DNA of 62,021 nt, from positions 1 through 62,021 of IMG/VR virus record IMGVR_UViG_3300021964_000060; one strand, given 5' to 3'. Positions 8,846 to 17,922 of the stretch are shown in pieces. Below the pieces are notes generated by a model. That model ran no database searches, had not been told where the DNA came from, and saw nothing but the letters and a program-made list of their open reading frames with translations. Position numbers and translations under genes: made by a program. The DNA comes from a virus. Position 1 is the stretch's first letter. Each line of letters begins with the position of its first letter.

Positions 8846-11741
8846 ATTCTATCATTGTATACTGTATTTTTACTGTCATAGTATTTGTATTACTTCTGGT
8901 CATAACTAAAGAAGTTGTTCCGCTTGAAAATGAAACATCAAAATCCATTATAGGTTGACTCCCGGTATAAATATTAGCGTAAGAAGTAATTTGCGGTAAA
9001 GCTCCATTTGTTAGTATAAGAGCTTCTTGAATTTGTTCTTCAGCCGAAGTATTATCTCTAACATGTATTAATAATTTAACACCTTTATAATTGTTTGAGG
9101 TATACGTAAATGTTGGATTTGCGGGAGTTGCAGTTACATTAAAAGATGCTGTTCCTTGTTGTGCAATACCGTAATTTACATATCCAGAAAAATCAGCATT
9201 TGTTCCATAAATATCGCCGGTTATTGTTAAGTCACCTGTATTAGCAACAGATAACAAATCAACATTTTCTAATACACTAGAATTGTATGTATAAATTGTT
9301 ACATCAGCACCCGTTGTTGGTGCAGGAGTAATTGTAACAATACCTGTTTGTGAATTTGCAGTAAAATTACTATCATCGACCAAACTTCCGTTAACAAATG
9401 GTTGAAAATATAACCATTTATTTGTTGCCGTACCGAATGTCGAAGATCCGGAAGATGTAAAGTTATAAACTTCAACAGCCACAAACCCGGAGCCGCCTCC
9501 ACCTCCACCGCCAGTGACTGTTGTAAATGAGAAATTGCCATTTCCGTCTGTCTGTAATACTTGTCCTGCATTACCATCTGAAATATTAAAATCTAAAAGT
9601 GATGTAGGCGTATTAGTAAAATTAGTATAATCTAAATAATGTGTTCCATCTTGTCCATCTAATGTGTCTGCATCAAGCCCTGTTGTAGACGATGTTAAAA
9701 TATTTGATCTTGTGGTACCATCACCTACTACCCATACATCATTTGACTCATCCCATTCGATGTAAGAATCAGTAGAAGAACCTCGATTTACGACAATCGC
9801 AACATTTGAAGTTGGAGCTACGCCACCTAAATCTGAATTTAATGTAATAACAGTGTCAACACCTGTCAAATCAAGAACAGGAGCTGTTAACTTTCTGCCT
9901 GAACCGTTATTAACCGTTATAGAGCCATTAGTAGCAACACTTTGAAACGTTACGATACTTGAAGTTGCAACGGCTTGACCGATAGAAATGGTGCCACTAC
10001 TTATTGTTACACCAGTTCCTTGTGAAAATGCACCTTGAGCTAAACTGTCTGAAAAATATTTATTTGTAGTTCCTTCTATTAAATCATCAGTTGTAAATCC
10101 GCTTAAATTATGATTAACAACACTTACGCTTGAACCCATATATGAATGGACGCCACATTGATAATACAATTTACTAGGAGTAGAATCTGTAACAATTAAT
10201 TCAGCGTAAGCTCCAGGGGAACCTGCAGTACCAACATATGTAAAGTTAGTTGTATATCCTAGAGATTTTGCTGCATCAAGGTAAAAACCTAAAGGGTGGT
10301 TAGTGTTGGTTGAATCTGACTGGTCAAACTGATAAGTCACATTGGGAATAAATGATATATGCGGACCTTCTATACCGTCAATAGCATATCCATTTGAGGA
10401 TCCTTGTCCAAAGAAAATATGGTCAGCAGTTTTACCTTGAACAGTTACAGTATAGGTTACGATTTTGTTATTGTTAATCGCATCCATTTTTTTACTATCT
10501 GTGACTAATGTGTAACCATTAAGTATGTTTACAGTTTTGTTTTTACCATTCAAGGTAACCGCAGGATTATTAACGCCCGTGTCATCTCTAACCACAAACT
10601 CTAATCCTCCAGTCCATGGATTAGCAACAACTGGATCTGTAATAGTACCTCTAATATGAGAATATAGCGCCTGTCCCCCAATGAATCCGCCTGACGTACC
10701 GGAACCGTAAAACAAAATTTCACCCGTCCGAGTTCCAACAACCGGTAAATTTGCATTAGTCATATTGTGAGCAAACGTTAATTCTGGGCTGTCTATTGTA
10801 TCAGTAAGATTAAGGTCTAGGAATGTTGGTTGAGAAGTTGTGCTTAAATTATATGCTGTACCTGAAACTGAAAGTTGACCAGAAAGATTAATACCAACCC
10901 CCGTATTTAACGCTCCCTGTGTTGTGGTTGTCGTTGATGCACCGGCAACGGCAACTGTACCTGAATTATCTGGTAAACTAATTGTTCTATCAGTAGATGG
11001 GTTTATTACTGTTAATGTTGTTTCCCAACCATCATCGGTTGCACCCTCAAAAACAATACTACTGTTAGCATACAAATATAAATCAGCATTTCCTCTTACT
11101 TGCACTTGAGGTTTAATTGCACCTAAACCAGTTAATGATAACACTGTTGTATCGAACTTTTGATGTGCAACAACAAAATCCATTATGCCATATTCAGAAC
11201 CTGCAAGACTGTTAAACCCTCGCTGTTGGATTCTTCCATACGCCATTAGGCTTCCGCCATTATCATAACCTATAAAATCAAAATCAGCTATGCTACTGTG
11301 ATTAGACTCAATCCAGAAATTAAATCCGCCAACACCTTCATTAACAAACTTTGCGCTATAATCTACAATTGGAGTATTTGCTGTGACTAATAAGTCATCT
11401 TTTAAAGAAACTGAACCTTCAACTTGAAGTTTATTTACACCATCATCGGTACCTGTACCGATTAATGTATTGCCTTTAAACTCATTAAGGTAAATTGTAC
11501 CGTTAGAATCAACTTCAATAATAGGTACATTGTTAGCATCGTTTGCAGAAAATACAATTCCGCTTAATGAATTTGTGATATTAAATAAATCACCAATTGA
11601 ACTAGAAAAGTTTAAAGAACCGTCATCCTCAACTGTTAGTGTAACAGGATTATTTGACCCACCCGTAAATACAATGGTGGGATCTGCATTTGCATTGCCC
11701 GTTTGAGGCGTAATTAATATGTTCTTATCTGAATCTGCCAT
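8841..11741 (-). CDS. Tail fibre protein with embedded cupredoxin-like domain
   Basis: 966 residues from the ATG at 11741. The N-terminal module ('ILITPQTGNANADPTIVFTG' to about residue 90) is a recurring start of fibre proteins in marine T4-like phages. Fibre-shaft motifs follow ('DRTISLPDNSGTVAV' at 251-265; 'DADTLDGQDGTHYLDYTN' in the second half). Residues about 426-544 form a cupredoxin-like domain with candidate type-1 copper ligands His482, Cys529, His532 and Met535; the C-x2-H-x2-M spacing equals that of amicyanin. A polyglycine run leads to the C-terminal beta domain. The predicted role is host recognition at a fibre. Copper binding is inferred from ligand conservation only. The gene ends inside the next late promoter. 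Confidence 0.75.
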   Translation of the reverse strand: MADSDKNILITPQTGNANADPTIVFTGGSNNPVTLTVEDDGSLNFSSSIGDLFNITNSLSGIVFSANDANNVPIIEVDSNGTIYLNEFKGNTLIGTGTDDGVNKLQVEGSVSLKDDLLVTANTPIVDYSAKFVNEGVGGFNFWIESNHSSIADFDFIGYDNGGSLMAYGRIQQRGFNSLAGSEYGIMDFVVAHQKFDTTVLSLTGLGAIKPQVQVRGNADLYLYANSSIVFEGATDDGWETTLTVINPSTDRTISLPDNSGTVAVAGASTTTTTQGALNTGVGINLSGQLSVSGTAYNLSTTSQPTFLDLNLTDTIDSPELTFAHNMTNANLPVVGTRTGEILFYGSGTSGGFIGGQALYSHIRGTITDPVVANPWTGGLEFVVRDDTGVNNPAVTLNGKNKTVNILNGYTLVTDSKKMDAINNNKIVTYTVTVQGKTADHIFFGQGSSNGYAIDGIEGPHISFIPNVTYQFDQSDSTNTNHPLGFYLDAAKSLGYTTNFTYVGTAGSPGAYAELIVTDSTPSKLYYQCGVHSYMGSSVSVVNHNLSGFTTDDLIEGTTNKYFSDSLAQGAFSQGTGVTISSGTISIGQAVATSSIVTFQSVATNGSITVNNGSGRKLTAPVLDLTGVDTVITLNSDLGGVAPTSNVAIVVNRGSSTDSYIEWDESNDVWVVGDGTTRSNILTSSTTGLDADTLDGQDGTHYLDYTNFTNTPTSLLDFNISDGNAGQVLQTDGNGNFSFTTVTGGGGGGGSGFVAVEVYNFTSSGSSTFGTATNKWLYFQPFVNGSLVDDSNFTANSQTGIVTITPAPTTGADVTIYTYNSSVLENVDLLSVANTGDLTITGDIYGTNADFSGYVNYGIAQQGTASFNVTATPANPTFTYTSNNYKGVKLLIHVRDNTSAEEQIQEALILTNGALPQITSYANIYTGSQPIMDFDVSFSSGTTSLVMTRSNTNTMTVKIQYTMIES

Positions 11742-11766
11742 TTCTAATTCCTAATTGAGACACTAT

Positions 11767-11774
11767 TATTTATG
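11767..11774 (-). promoter_or_regulatory. Late promoter variant CATAAATA upstream of the 966-aa fibre gene
   Basis: CATAAATA on the minus strand, 25 nt before the ATG at 11741. The TAA stop of the upstream glycine-rich gene is nested in the octamer. Confidence 0.55.
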
Positions 11775-12756
11775 AAACATTTGTGCTAGGGAAAGCACGA
11801 TTTTCTCCCCAAATAATTCTGACACCTCCGGGAGCTCCCCTTGCAGAACCAGATCTATCAGCAGCACCGCCACCACCATATTCACCACCTCGACCTTTAT
11901 CAGTGTTAAACCCGGTACCGGTTATGCCGTCATCGCCATTTGACCCACCTTCTCCAAAATTACCACCTTGACCGGTTGTTGATTGACTTCCTGGATTGCC
12001 GCTAGTGCCCTCACCAAAAAGACCTACACCACCGCCGCCACCGCCGGTATTGACAGAACCACCACCGCCGCCACCACCAGCGCCTCCGGATCCACCTGTG
12101 CCTGCTTGACCTTGACCTGTTGAGCTGTTACTTACGCCACCATTACCACCATTGCCCGAATATCCTCCAGCACCACCGCCACCTCCGCCTCCGGAACCGC
12201 CTTGGTCACCACCTGAACCCCCAAAGCCACCGCCTTGGGTACTGCCTGTATCTGTTAATGCAGCGTATTGTCCACCACTCCCACCGACTCCATTACCGTA
12301 AACAGAAATTACGCCTGCATTTCCGCCGTTTGCTAAAACAAATGTAGTTCTTCCAGAGGAGACTATGGATCTTAAACCGCTACCTGCATACATAGGAAAA
12401 TCTGAACTTAGACCTGGAGATTTTCTTACATCTTCTCCACCACCGCCAACAGTAATATCAAGAACTTGACCCGGAAAAACATCTATATCATTTTTCCAGT
12501 GCAAAGCGCCGCCACCGCCACCGCAACCACCATTGTAACCATAACCTGCGCCGCCTCCGCCAACAGCAACAATACATATACTCCACACACCTTGAGGAAC
12601 TGTCCAAGTGTAGTATTTTGAGTCATACGGTACTGCTGGATCAACCTCAAATAATCTTGAACCAAAAGGCACGGGTAATTTGGTCGCAGGGTATTTTGCG
12701 TTTTTATCTCTACCTAGATTTGATGTTGCTACTCGAGGCCCAGAATGTCTTCCCAT
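11770..12756 (-). CDS. Glycine-rich adhesin-like protein, MxxHxGxR family member A
   Basis: 328 residues; the ATG at 12756 is preceded by AAAGGTGA. The N-terminus 'MGRHSGPRVATSN' shares the M-x-x-H-x-G-x-R tag with the next two upstream genes. Residues about 45-80 ('TWTVPQGVWSICIVAVGGGG') start a glycine-rich domain with long Gly runs through most of the protein, ending 'APGGVRIIWGENRAFPSTNV'. Such domains resemble the polyglycine-rich receptor-binding tips of T-even phages (gp38-type adhesins), but the pattern is not the Gly-X-Y of collagen. The predicted role is surface recognition. Its stop codon is embedded in a late promoter for the next fibre gene. The gene is richer in G and C than its surroundings because of its glycine codons. 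Confidence 0.7.
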   Translation of the reverse strand: MGRHSGPRVATSNLGRDKNAKYPATKLPVPFGSRLFEVDPAVPYDSKYYTWTVPQGVWSICIVAVGGGGAGYGYNGGCGGGGGALHWKNDIDVFPGQVLDITVGGGGEDVRKSPGLSSDFPMYAGSGLRSIVSSGRTTFVLANGGNAGVISVYGNGVGGSGGQYAALTDTGSTQGGGFGGSGGDQGGSGGGGGGGAGGYSGNGGNGGVSNSSTGQGQAGTGGSGGAGGGGGGGSVNTGGGGGGVGLFGEGTSGNPGSQSTTGQGGNFGEGGSNGDDGITGTGFNTDKGRGGEYGGGGAADRSGSARGAPGGVRIIWGENRAFPSTNVS

Positions 12757-12771
12757 GTTTTCACCTTTATA

Positions 12772-12873
12772 TTAATTAGGCCAAGGAACATGAGAATACT
12801 TGGGTGCTTTGAGATTCCTATAATTAGGAAACCCTTCAATTCTTTTAGTTCTTTTACCTAGATGTACGCCCAT
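12772..12873 (-). CDS. 33-aa orphan with MxxHxGxR N-terminus
   Basis: The ATG at 12873 is preceded by AGGAAG at good spacing, and the frame closes with TAA at 12772, in the gap between two glycine-rich genes. The peptide begins 'MGVHLGKRTKRIEGFPNYRN' and is rich in basic residues and Pro. Its first eight residues match the tag M-x-x-H-x-G-x-R of both neighbours. It could be a free-standing version of their N-terminal attachment peptide, or the remnant of a third adhesin whose glycine-rich body was lost. The good ribosome-binding site and the match to the neighbours support a real gene. Confidence 0.6.
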   Translation of the reverse strand: MGVHLGKRTKRIEGFPNYRNLKAPKYSHVPWPN

Positions 12874-12881
12874 TTTACTTC

Positions 12882-14057
12882 CTAATATACAAACAATGTG
12901 TTATTTTTCCTATAACGAATAAATTCCACATTTGTAGAAGGAAATTCACATACTAAACCGGTTGATGTGGGAAAAGCACATATTCTAACAACGCCATCAC
13001 CGCCATGACCACCGTAAAGACCATCTTCGCTACCTGCACCGCCTCCCCCATAATGTCCAGTTCCTTCGGACCAACCTAGTGTCCTACTAACCGCATTTAC
13101 TGAACTTCCGTTAAGACCACCACCCCAAAAACTTATTTGAGAACCTCCAGTTCCAAAACCAGCAACAAGTCCGGTGTTGGTGTTGGTTTGCCCCGCACCA
13201 CCCGTTCCGCTAGCACCTTCTCCCCAAATTCCCGTTCCGCCACCGCCTCCGTGGTTACAGGAATTAAAATGTCTTCCACCCCCGCCGCCACCACCACCGG
13301 CACCATCGAATCCACTATTTCCTCCTAGAGTGGAACCTGGATTTGAACCAAGAAAAGCACATCCGTCACCACCATTGCCCGAATAACCTCCAGCACCGCC
13401 GCCACCGCCACCGTAGTTATAGCACCCACCTCTACCACCATTGCCGCCACCCATACCGGTATTATTACCATAAGTAGTAGTTTGTGAAATACTTCCATCA
13501 AATCTAGGCTTAGCAGCTAATTCCGTTGTATTAGTATTGCGTGATCTTGCTCCAAGACCGCCTTCGGCCTGAACCCTAAAATTACCAAATGCCTCGAGGC
13601 GGTCATCCCAAGTTGAGTCTTCGCCTTCCTGTGCTAAAGTGGTTCCGCTCTGAATAGATATGGCTTGACCGCCTGAACCAACCGTTATATAATATGTGCT
13701 CCCCGGAGTAACATCAATTCCATTCATATAAGCTAAGGCACCGCCAAAGCCTCCTGCCCCGTATGAAGAAGCGCCTCTTCCGGCTCCACCGCCGCCAATA
13801 CATAAAACTGATATTTTACTAATTCCATCTGGGCATATCCAAGTATAATTACCAGGAGTTTCAAATACCCAATCTAATCTTTCTGAGTTTGCACTTGCAG
13901 TCTCATTACCATTGGCACCTTGCAGATATCGAAACGGAATATTCCTAGTAATTAATTCTGCCGTTGCTCGGGCTTCTTCACTCTCATTGAGTCTTTTAGC
14001 AACTTCTTTGTTCGAACTATCAATTACTGAAGCTCGTTTTCCGTAGTGTAGGCTCAT
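12882..14057 (-). CDS. Glycine-rich adhesin-like protein, MxxHxGxR family member B
   Basis: 391 residues from the ATG at 14057, which overlaps the TGA stop of the 1,180-aa fibre gene (ATGA), so it is translationally coupled to it. The N-terminus 'MSLHYGKRASVIDSSNKEV' carries the M-x-x-H-x-G-x-R tag. A short helical segment (about 15-45) leads into 'WVFETPGNYTWICPDGISKI' and a glycine-rich domain with many GG and GGGG runs, ending 'FPSTNVEFIRYRKNN'. The 'FPSTNV' ending is shared with member A, so the two are probably duplicates that diverged in the glycine-rich region. The predicted role is a tail-tip or fibre adhesin. Its placement directly after a long fibre gene resembles the T-even gene 37-38 arrangement. 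Confidence 0.7.
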   Translation of the reverse strand: MSLHYGKRASVIDSSNKEVAKRLNESEEARATAELITRNIPFRYLQGANGNETASANSERLDWVFETPGNYTWICPDGISKISVLCIGGGGAGRGASSYGAGGFGGALAYMNGIDVTPGSTYYITVGSGGQAISIQSGTTLAQEGEDSTWDDRLEAFGNFRVQAEGGLGARSRNTNTTELAAKPRFDGSISQTTTYGNNTGMGGGNGGRGGCYNYGGGGGGAGGYSGNGGDGCAFLGSNPGSTLGGNSGFDGAGGGGGGGGRHFNSCNHGGGGGTGIWGEGASGTGGAGQTNTNTGLVAGFGTGGSQISFWGGGLNGSSVNAVSRTLGWSEGTGHYGGGGAGSEDGLYGGHGGDGVVRICAFPTSTGLVCEFPSTNVEFIRYRKNNTLFVY

Positions 14058-17000
14058 TTTGCATCATACTCCACAACCATCTTGTCGATGTCTTTACGCT
14101 CGCCATACACGGTGTAGAAACAATTAATCTCCTTGCTTAATAAATTATCATTGCCAACAAGAACTGCATTGGCAGCAATGTCTTTGACAAATAACTTTTG
14201 ATGTTTACCAATAGGTGTTAATTCAACTGTAATTGTATCCTCATCAACCAAACCTAACCAATACTCAGGCAATTCAATAATGTTATTGCCTTTTAGACGA
14301 CCACGAACATAAACACCGTTTTCCGGTCCTTCTAATGAACCGTGCTTTAACTTCATGCCCTCTTTTGTTGGGTGGTCAATTAAGAATGATTTTGCTGTTG
14401 CTGTTAATGTGCCGGTAACATCAACTCCACCAGAATTTGTTTCTAGTTTTGGGCTTCCGTTGTAGTTCAGTTTAACATTATTAGTTGAATCCCCCATGGC
14501 GATATAGGTAACACCGCCTCTCTTAAGTGAGAATATTCCGGTTGATGTATCTTTAAGTTCTATGTTAGCATTATGATTGTTATATTTTTCAAAAATAAGC
14601 GACCCAGTTCCACCAAGCATCTTTATTTCTTGTGGCTTCAGAGTTAAAGTACTCAAAGATATTTGATTATTCAATGGGTTATATTTCAATCCGCTATCTG
14701 ATTTACCTTCCTGAGCTCCTGACGCACTGTCAACAAAGGTAATAAATCTTTCTGCATCTGAAGAATTATCTTTGGAAATATTTTGCAATACATCAGTGCT
14801 AGATACAGAACCCCATGAAAGTTCGCCTGTTGCAGAGTTTGCAACTTGTAATACTTCACCATCTGCACCGATTTGTTTAGGGAAAATTTGTCCTTCAATT
14901 TTAACAACGCCGTCTGTTGTCGAATTGCCGCCAGAAATTTCAACATCACCACCCACAACAGTGCTTGATGATCCATCACCACCTTTGATAATAACGGGTG
15001 TGGGTACTGTCCCATCTGTTTCATTAGGACCAGAAATTTCCATTGTGAGGGTGCCAGGAGCAGCTGAAAGCAAGAACAAACCGTTATCATAGTTTGTAAT
15101 AACATCTGTGTATAATGTTGAATTAGAATCTACGAAAAGATCACCGTTAATAGTTGTGTCGTCTGAAATAGTTACTGAACTTGCGCCAACAGTAACTTTA
15201 TCAGTGCCCCCAACGCTCATTACAAGGAAGTTATTTGCATCTTCTACTAATAATTCTACATTTGCCGTTAGACCCGAATGAACTACTATCGACTGATTAG
15301 ATGAATATGAGGATCCAATCCTTAGATAGTTTAAGCTGCTACTTGTTGCTGTGCTTCCACCTTCAATTATAATAAATGATTTGGTCGAATAACCTTGAGC
15401 AGGAAACCCTCCGGTTGCGATTCCTCCAGCTCCAATGTTCATATCGTTAATATCAAAACCTTGAGTTTCAGGATTTCTTGTAAACCACAATTCCGAAAGT
15501 TTCATTCCTGCCAGACTGGTTGACTGAACCAAACCATTTGTAATAGTTCCGTCACGGACTAAAATAAATCTACTTCTATCATCATCCCAAGCAAGGAGTG
15601 CTTGGTTAGATGTATTTGCAGCAGTATTAAAATAAGGAAACGCAATACCACGATCTAGGCCATCGTCCGCATTTGTGCCTACTGTAATGATGTTATCTTC
15701 AAATGTGACATTTCCGGATACATCTAATGTACCGTTAACAGATAATCCGGATACATTTGCGTTACCGTTAACAGATAATCCGGATACATTTGCGTTACCG
15801 TTAACGGATAATCCTGCTGAATCAATTGTTACTACAGTAGTATTTGCAGCATACAATTTAATATTGTTATTTGTGCCGTCAAGGAGAACCTTTTCAGTTT
15901 CACTATTTTCAATTTGTAAATCAGATGCGCCAAAAGTAGATGATGTTGAAAGGATTAAGCTATTTCGATTTCTTGTATCAAAGTTCCATCTAGCGGCAGC
16001 GCCACCAATAGTCAGCGCATTGAGACCTGCAGTCGCAAAAGCAATTGTAGAGGAGTTTCTAGAATTAATTCCAGCTACAAGTAAATCACCTTCACCAAAT
16101 GAATTCTTTGTAATAACGCCATTAGATTCTGAAACATCATCATATAATACGAATGAGCTTTCACTATCATCCCAACCCATGAATCCTTGTTTAGGGTCAC
16201 CGTCATTGTAACTAAATACAATACCACGATCTAAATTATCATCAACTGAATTATTAGAATTTCCTATGAAAATGATAGGATCTTCAATTTCTAATGATTC
16301 TGCTGTGATAGTAGTTGTATTTCCATTAACAAGTAATCCGCCTTCGACAGTTAAGTTTCTAAAAGCGGCATCACCCAAATTACCTGTTGCAGACATGTCA
16401 TTATAAGTATCATTATTGACTATAGTTGCATCTGGAATATATTTAAATTTATTATCTGACTTATCTACACCAAAGAATGCACGCTTTTGACCTGAAGTCG
16501 GTGCAGCAATACCGGTTCCTGTGCCTGCACCAGTTGCAGTAAATATAGTTCCTACTGTGTTATTAGGTGAACCTATAGATGTCCATGTTGTATCGCCTGC
16601 ATCAATAATTTGATATTCAACACCAACTTGTATATTAGATGCGGTTACGTTTGCCTCATCATTATATCCAATAATAACACCCATATCAGAATTTGTTTGA
16701 TATAGTGCAACATTATGACCTAAGTTAATATATTCTGGGGCAACATCAACAACATCATAAAGATTAATATGACCTTGTCCGTTACCACGGATAGTGATAT
16801 CAGTATTTGTCTGTGTTGCTTGTATAAGATCAGCGGCTACATAGCCACTAAATGAAACAATATTTTGACATTGAAGTGTATTAGTTCCGGGATTAAAAAT
16901 TAAGCCACTATTATCAACCATAGCAGCTCGACCTGTGGTTGCGCTACCTCCAGGTAATGTTGTTCCGCCTGACGTTGCTTGCATTAATAATACATTGTAT

Positions 17001-17596
17001 GCATTATCATCGTCTGTTGATTCATCAACCTGCAAATAACCTGCCACTGCATCAGTTGGATCTAATTTATATGAAGATGTTCCGTTTGTTACATAATAAT
17101 CATAACCTGTTAAAGGAGGATCTCCGGCATATACAAGATTTCCAACACCTGTTGTTAATAGTTCTCCAGATGCATTGGGTAATGTAATTGTTCTTGCCGC
17201 TGTTGCTGTAGCGGCACTTAATGTTGTATTAAAAGATCCTGTATCAAATACAAGATTAGAAGTATTTAAAATAATATCGTTTGTTGTAATATTTCCAAAA
17301 TCAGTTGCTGTTTGCAAATCTGTATTCGAAATACTTTGGTTAACAATTGTTTGAATTACTTCAAGGTTTGCTGTATCAACAGTTAATTCACCATTAGCAA
17401 CAGAAATACCCGAACCTAATTGAACCCATTGTCTTAAACCAATATCTGACGATATAAGCATTCCATTATTTGCTGTAGGAGATCCTAAGTTAGGCTCCGC
17501 ATTTTCAAGACTTAAATATGAGTAACGATCCGCATCTACTGATGTAGGCGAATTAGCTTTTACTCTACCGCTAAGATAATGACCAGGTTTACGCAT
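14054..17596 (-). CDS. Long tail fibre protein (1,180 aa)
   Basis: The ATG at 17596 lies eight bases inside the upstream 110-aa gene. The N-terminal 'MRKPGHYLSGRVKANSPTSV' leads into repeated fibre-shaft beta motifs. Residues about 317-363 hold a 'VGVEYQIIDAGDTTWTSIG...FTATGAGTGTG' module common in phage fibres. Residues about 594-622 are a tandem repeat (unit 'SGLSVNGNANV'). The last 110 residues, from 'FLIDHPTKEGMKL' through 'GSLEGPENGVYVRGRL' to the end, are a recurrent C-terminal domain of marine T4-like fibres. No S74 catalytic motif is present. The glycine-rich gene that follows overlaps its stop and could encode its tip partner. A long tail fibre or side fibre is likely. Confidence 0.75.
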   Translation of the reverse strand: MRKPGHYLSGRVKANSPTSVDADRYSYLSLENAEPNLGSPTANNGMLISSDIGLRQWVQLGSGISVANGELTVDTANLEVIQTIVNQSISNTDLQTATDFGNITTNDIILNTSNLVFDTGSFNTTLSAATATAARTITLPNASGELLTTGVGNLVYAGDPPLTGYDYYVTNGTSSYKLDPTDAVAGYLQVDESTDDDNAYNVLLMQATSGGTTLPGGSATTGRAAMVDNSGLIFNPGTNTLQCQNIVSFSGYVAADLIQATQTNTDITIRGNGQGHINLYDVVDVAPEYINLGHNVALYQTNSDMGVIIGYNDEANVTASNIQVGVEYQIIDAGDTTWTSIGSPNNTVGTIFTATGAGTGTGIAAPTSGQKRAFFGVDKSDNKFKYIPDATIVNNDTYNDMSATGNLGDAAFRNLTVEGGLLVNGNTTTITAESLEIEDPIIFIGNSNNSVDDNLDRGIVFSYNDGDPKQGFMGWDDSESSFVLYDDVSESNGVITKNSFGEGDLLVAGINSRNSSTIAFATAGLNALTIGGAAARWNFDTRNRNSLILSTSSTFGASDLQIENSETEKVLLDGTNNNIKLYAANTTVVTIDSAGLSVNGNANVSGLSVNGNANVSGLSVNGTLDVSGNVTFEDNIITVGTNADDGLDRGIAFPYFNTAANTSNQALLAWDDDRSRFILVRDGTITNGLVQSTSLAGMKLSELWFTRNPETQGFDINDMNIGAGGIATGGFPAQGYSTKSFIIIEGGSTATSSSLNYLRIGSSYSSNQSIVVHSGLTANVELLVEDANNFLVMSVGGTDKVTVGASSVTISDDTTINGDLFVDSNSTLYTDVITNYDNGLFLLSAAPGTLTMEISGPNETDGTVPTPVIIKGGDGSSSTVVGGDVEISGGNSTTDGVVKIEGQIFPKQIGADGEVLQVANSATGELSWGSVSSTDVLQNISKDNSSDAERFITFVDSASGAQEGKSDSGLKYNPLNNQISLSTLTLKPQEIKMLGGTGSLIFEKYNNHNANIELKDTSTGIFSLKRGGVTYIAMGDSTNNVKLNYNGSPKLETNSGGVDVTGTLTATAKSFLIDHPTKEGMKLKHGSLEGPENGVYVRGRLKGNNIIELPEYWLGLVDEDTITVELTPIGKHQKLFVKDIAANAVLVGNDNLLSKEINCFYTVYGERKDIDKMVVEYDAK
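15731..15815 (-). repeat. 33-bp in-frame tandem repeat in the 1,180-aa fibre gene
   Basis: Two perfect 33-bp copies (15731-15763 and 15764-15796) are followed by a diverged partial copy. Each codes for 11 residues, 'NGNANVSGLSV' in rotation. The near identity at DNA level points to recent slippage or unequal recombination that lengthened the fibre shaft by whole units. Confidence 0.85.
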
Positions 17597-17921
17597 CTAC
17601 AGTTTCCAAATAGCTCAATGTTAATTTAAGAGAAGCACCTGTAGAAGCAAATCCTTTTAAGGAATCTCCGGATTCTAATACAATTTTACCTGTAGTCAAC
17701 GCTGTTGCATCATGGGCCGGAATAGTTAATTCGTCTACAAGTTCTGTTTCTGTTCCGCCCCTTTCATGTAAAAATGTAACTGTGTGATCTGCATTTGTTA
17801 CATTCACACATTGTGCATTAAGAATAATAGATGTCCTTCCTGCAGGCGCTGTGTACACAGTTGCATTTGTGCCTGTAAAGATATAGGTTGTGGTTTTAAA
17901 CTGATTAAGTGAACTTGCCAT
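17589..17921 (-). CDS. Small virion structural protein (110 aa)
   Basis: The ATG at 17921 lies one base after the stop of the 616-aa fibre gene. The protein is entirely beta-rich, with 'YTAPAGRTSIILNAQCVNV', 'HTVTFLH', 'TELVDELTIPAHDA' and 'KIVLESGDSLKGFASTG' in order. This pattern occurs in small structural proteins of marine T4-like phages and resembles a compact beta-sandwich. Its 3' end overlaps the 1,180-aa fibre start by eight bases. Its function is unknown; a fibre- or baseplate-associated cap is plausible. Confidence 0.65.
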   Translation of the reverse strand: MASSLNQFKTTTYIFTGTNATVYTAPAGRTSIILNAQCVNVTNADHTVTFLHERGGTETELVDELTIPAHDATALTTGKIVLESGDSLKGFASTGASLKLTLSYLETVDA

Positions 17922-17922
17922 T

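Noticed and set aside
12000-12250. Glycine-rich domains as collagen-like Gly-X-Y repeats
   Set aside because: Glycines are in runs and irregular spacing rather than every third residue; the pattern fits polyglycine-rich adhesins.
15731-15796. Repeat array as a CRISPR
   Set aside because: The repeats are directly adjacent without spacers and are in frame inside a fibre gene.
15675-16211. 178-codon plus-strand frame opposite the 1,180-aa fibre gene
   Set aside because: It is opposite a clear fibre gene, contains its tandem repeat in antisense, and reads as low-complexity; a shadow frame.
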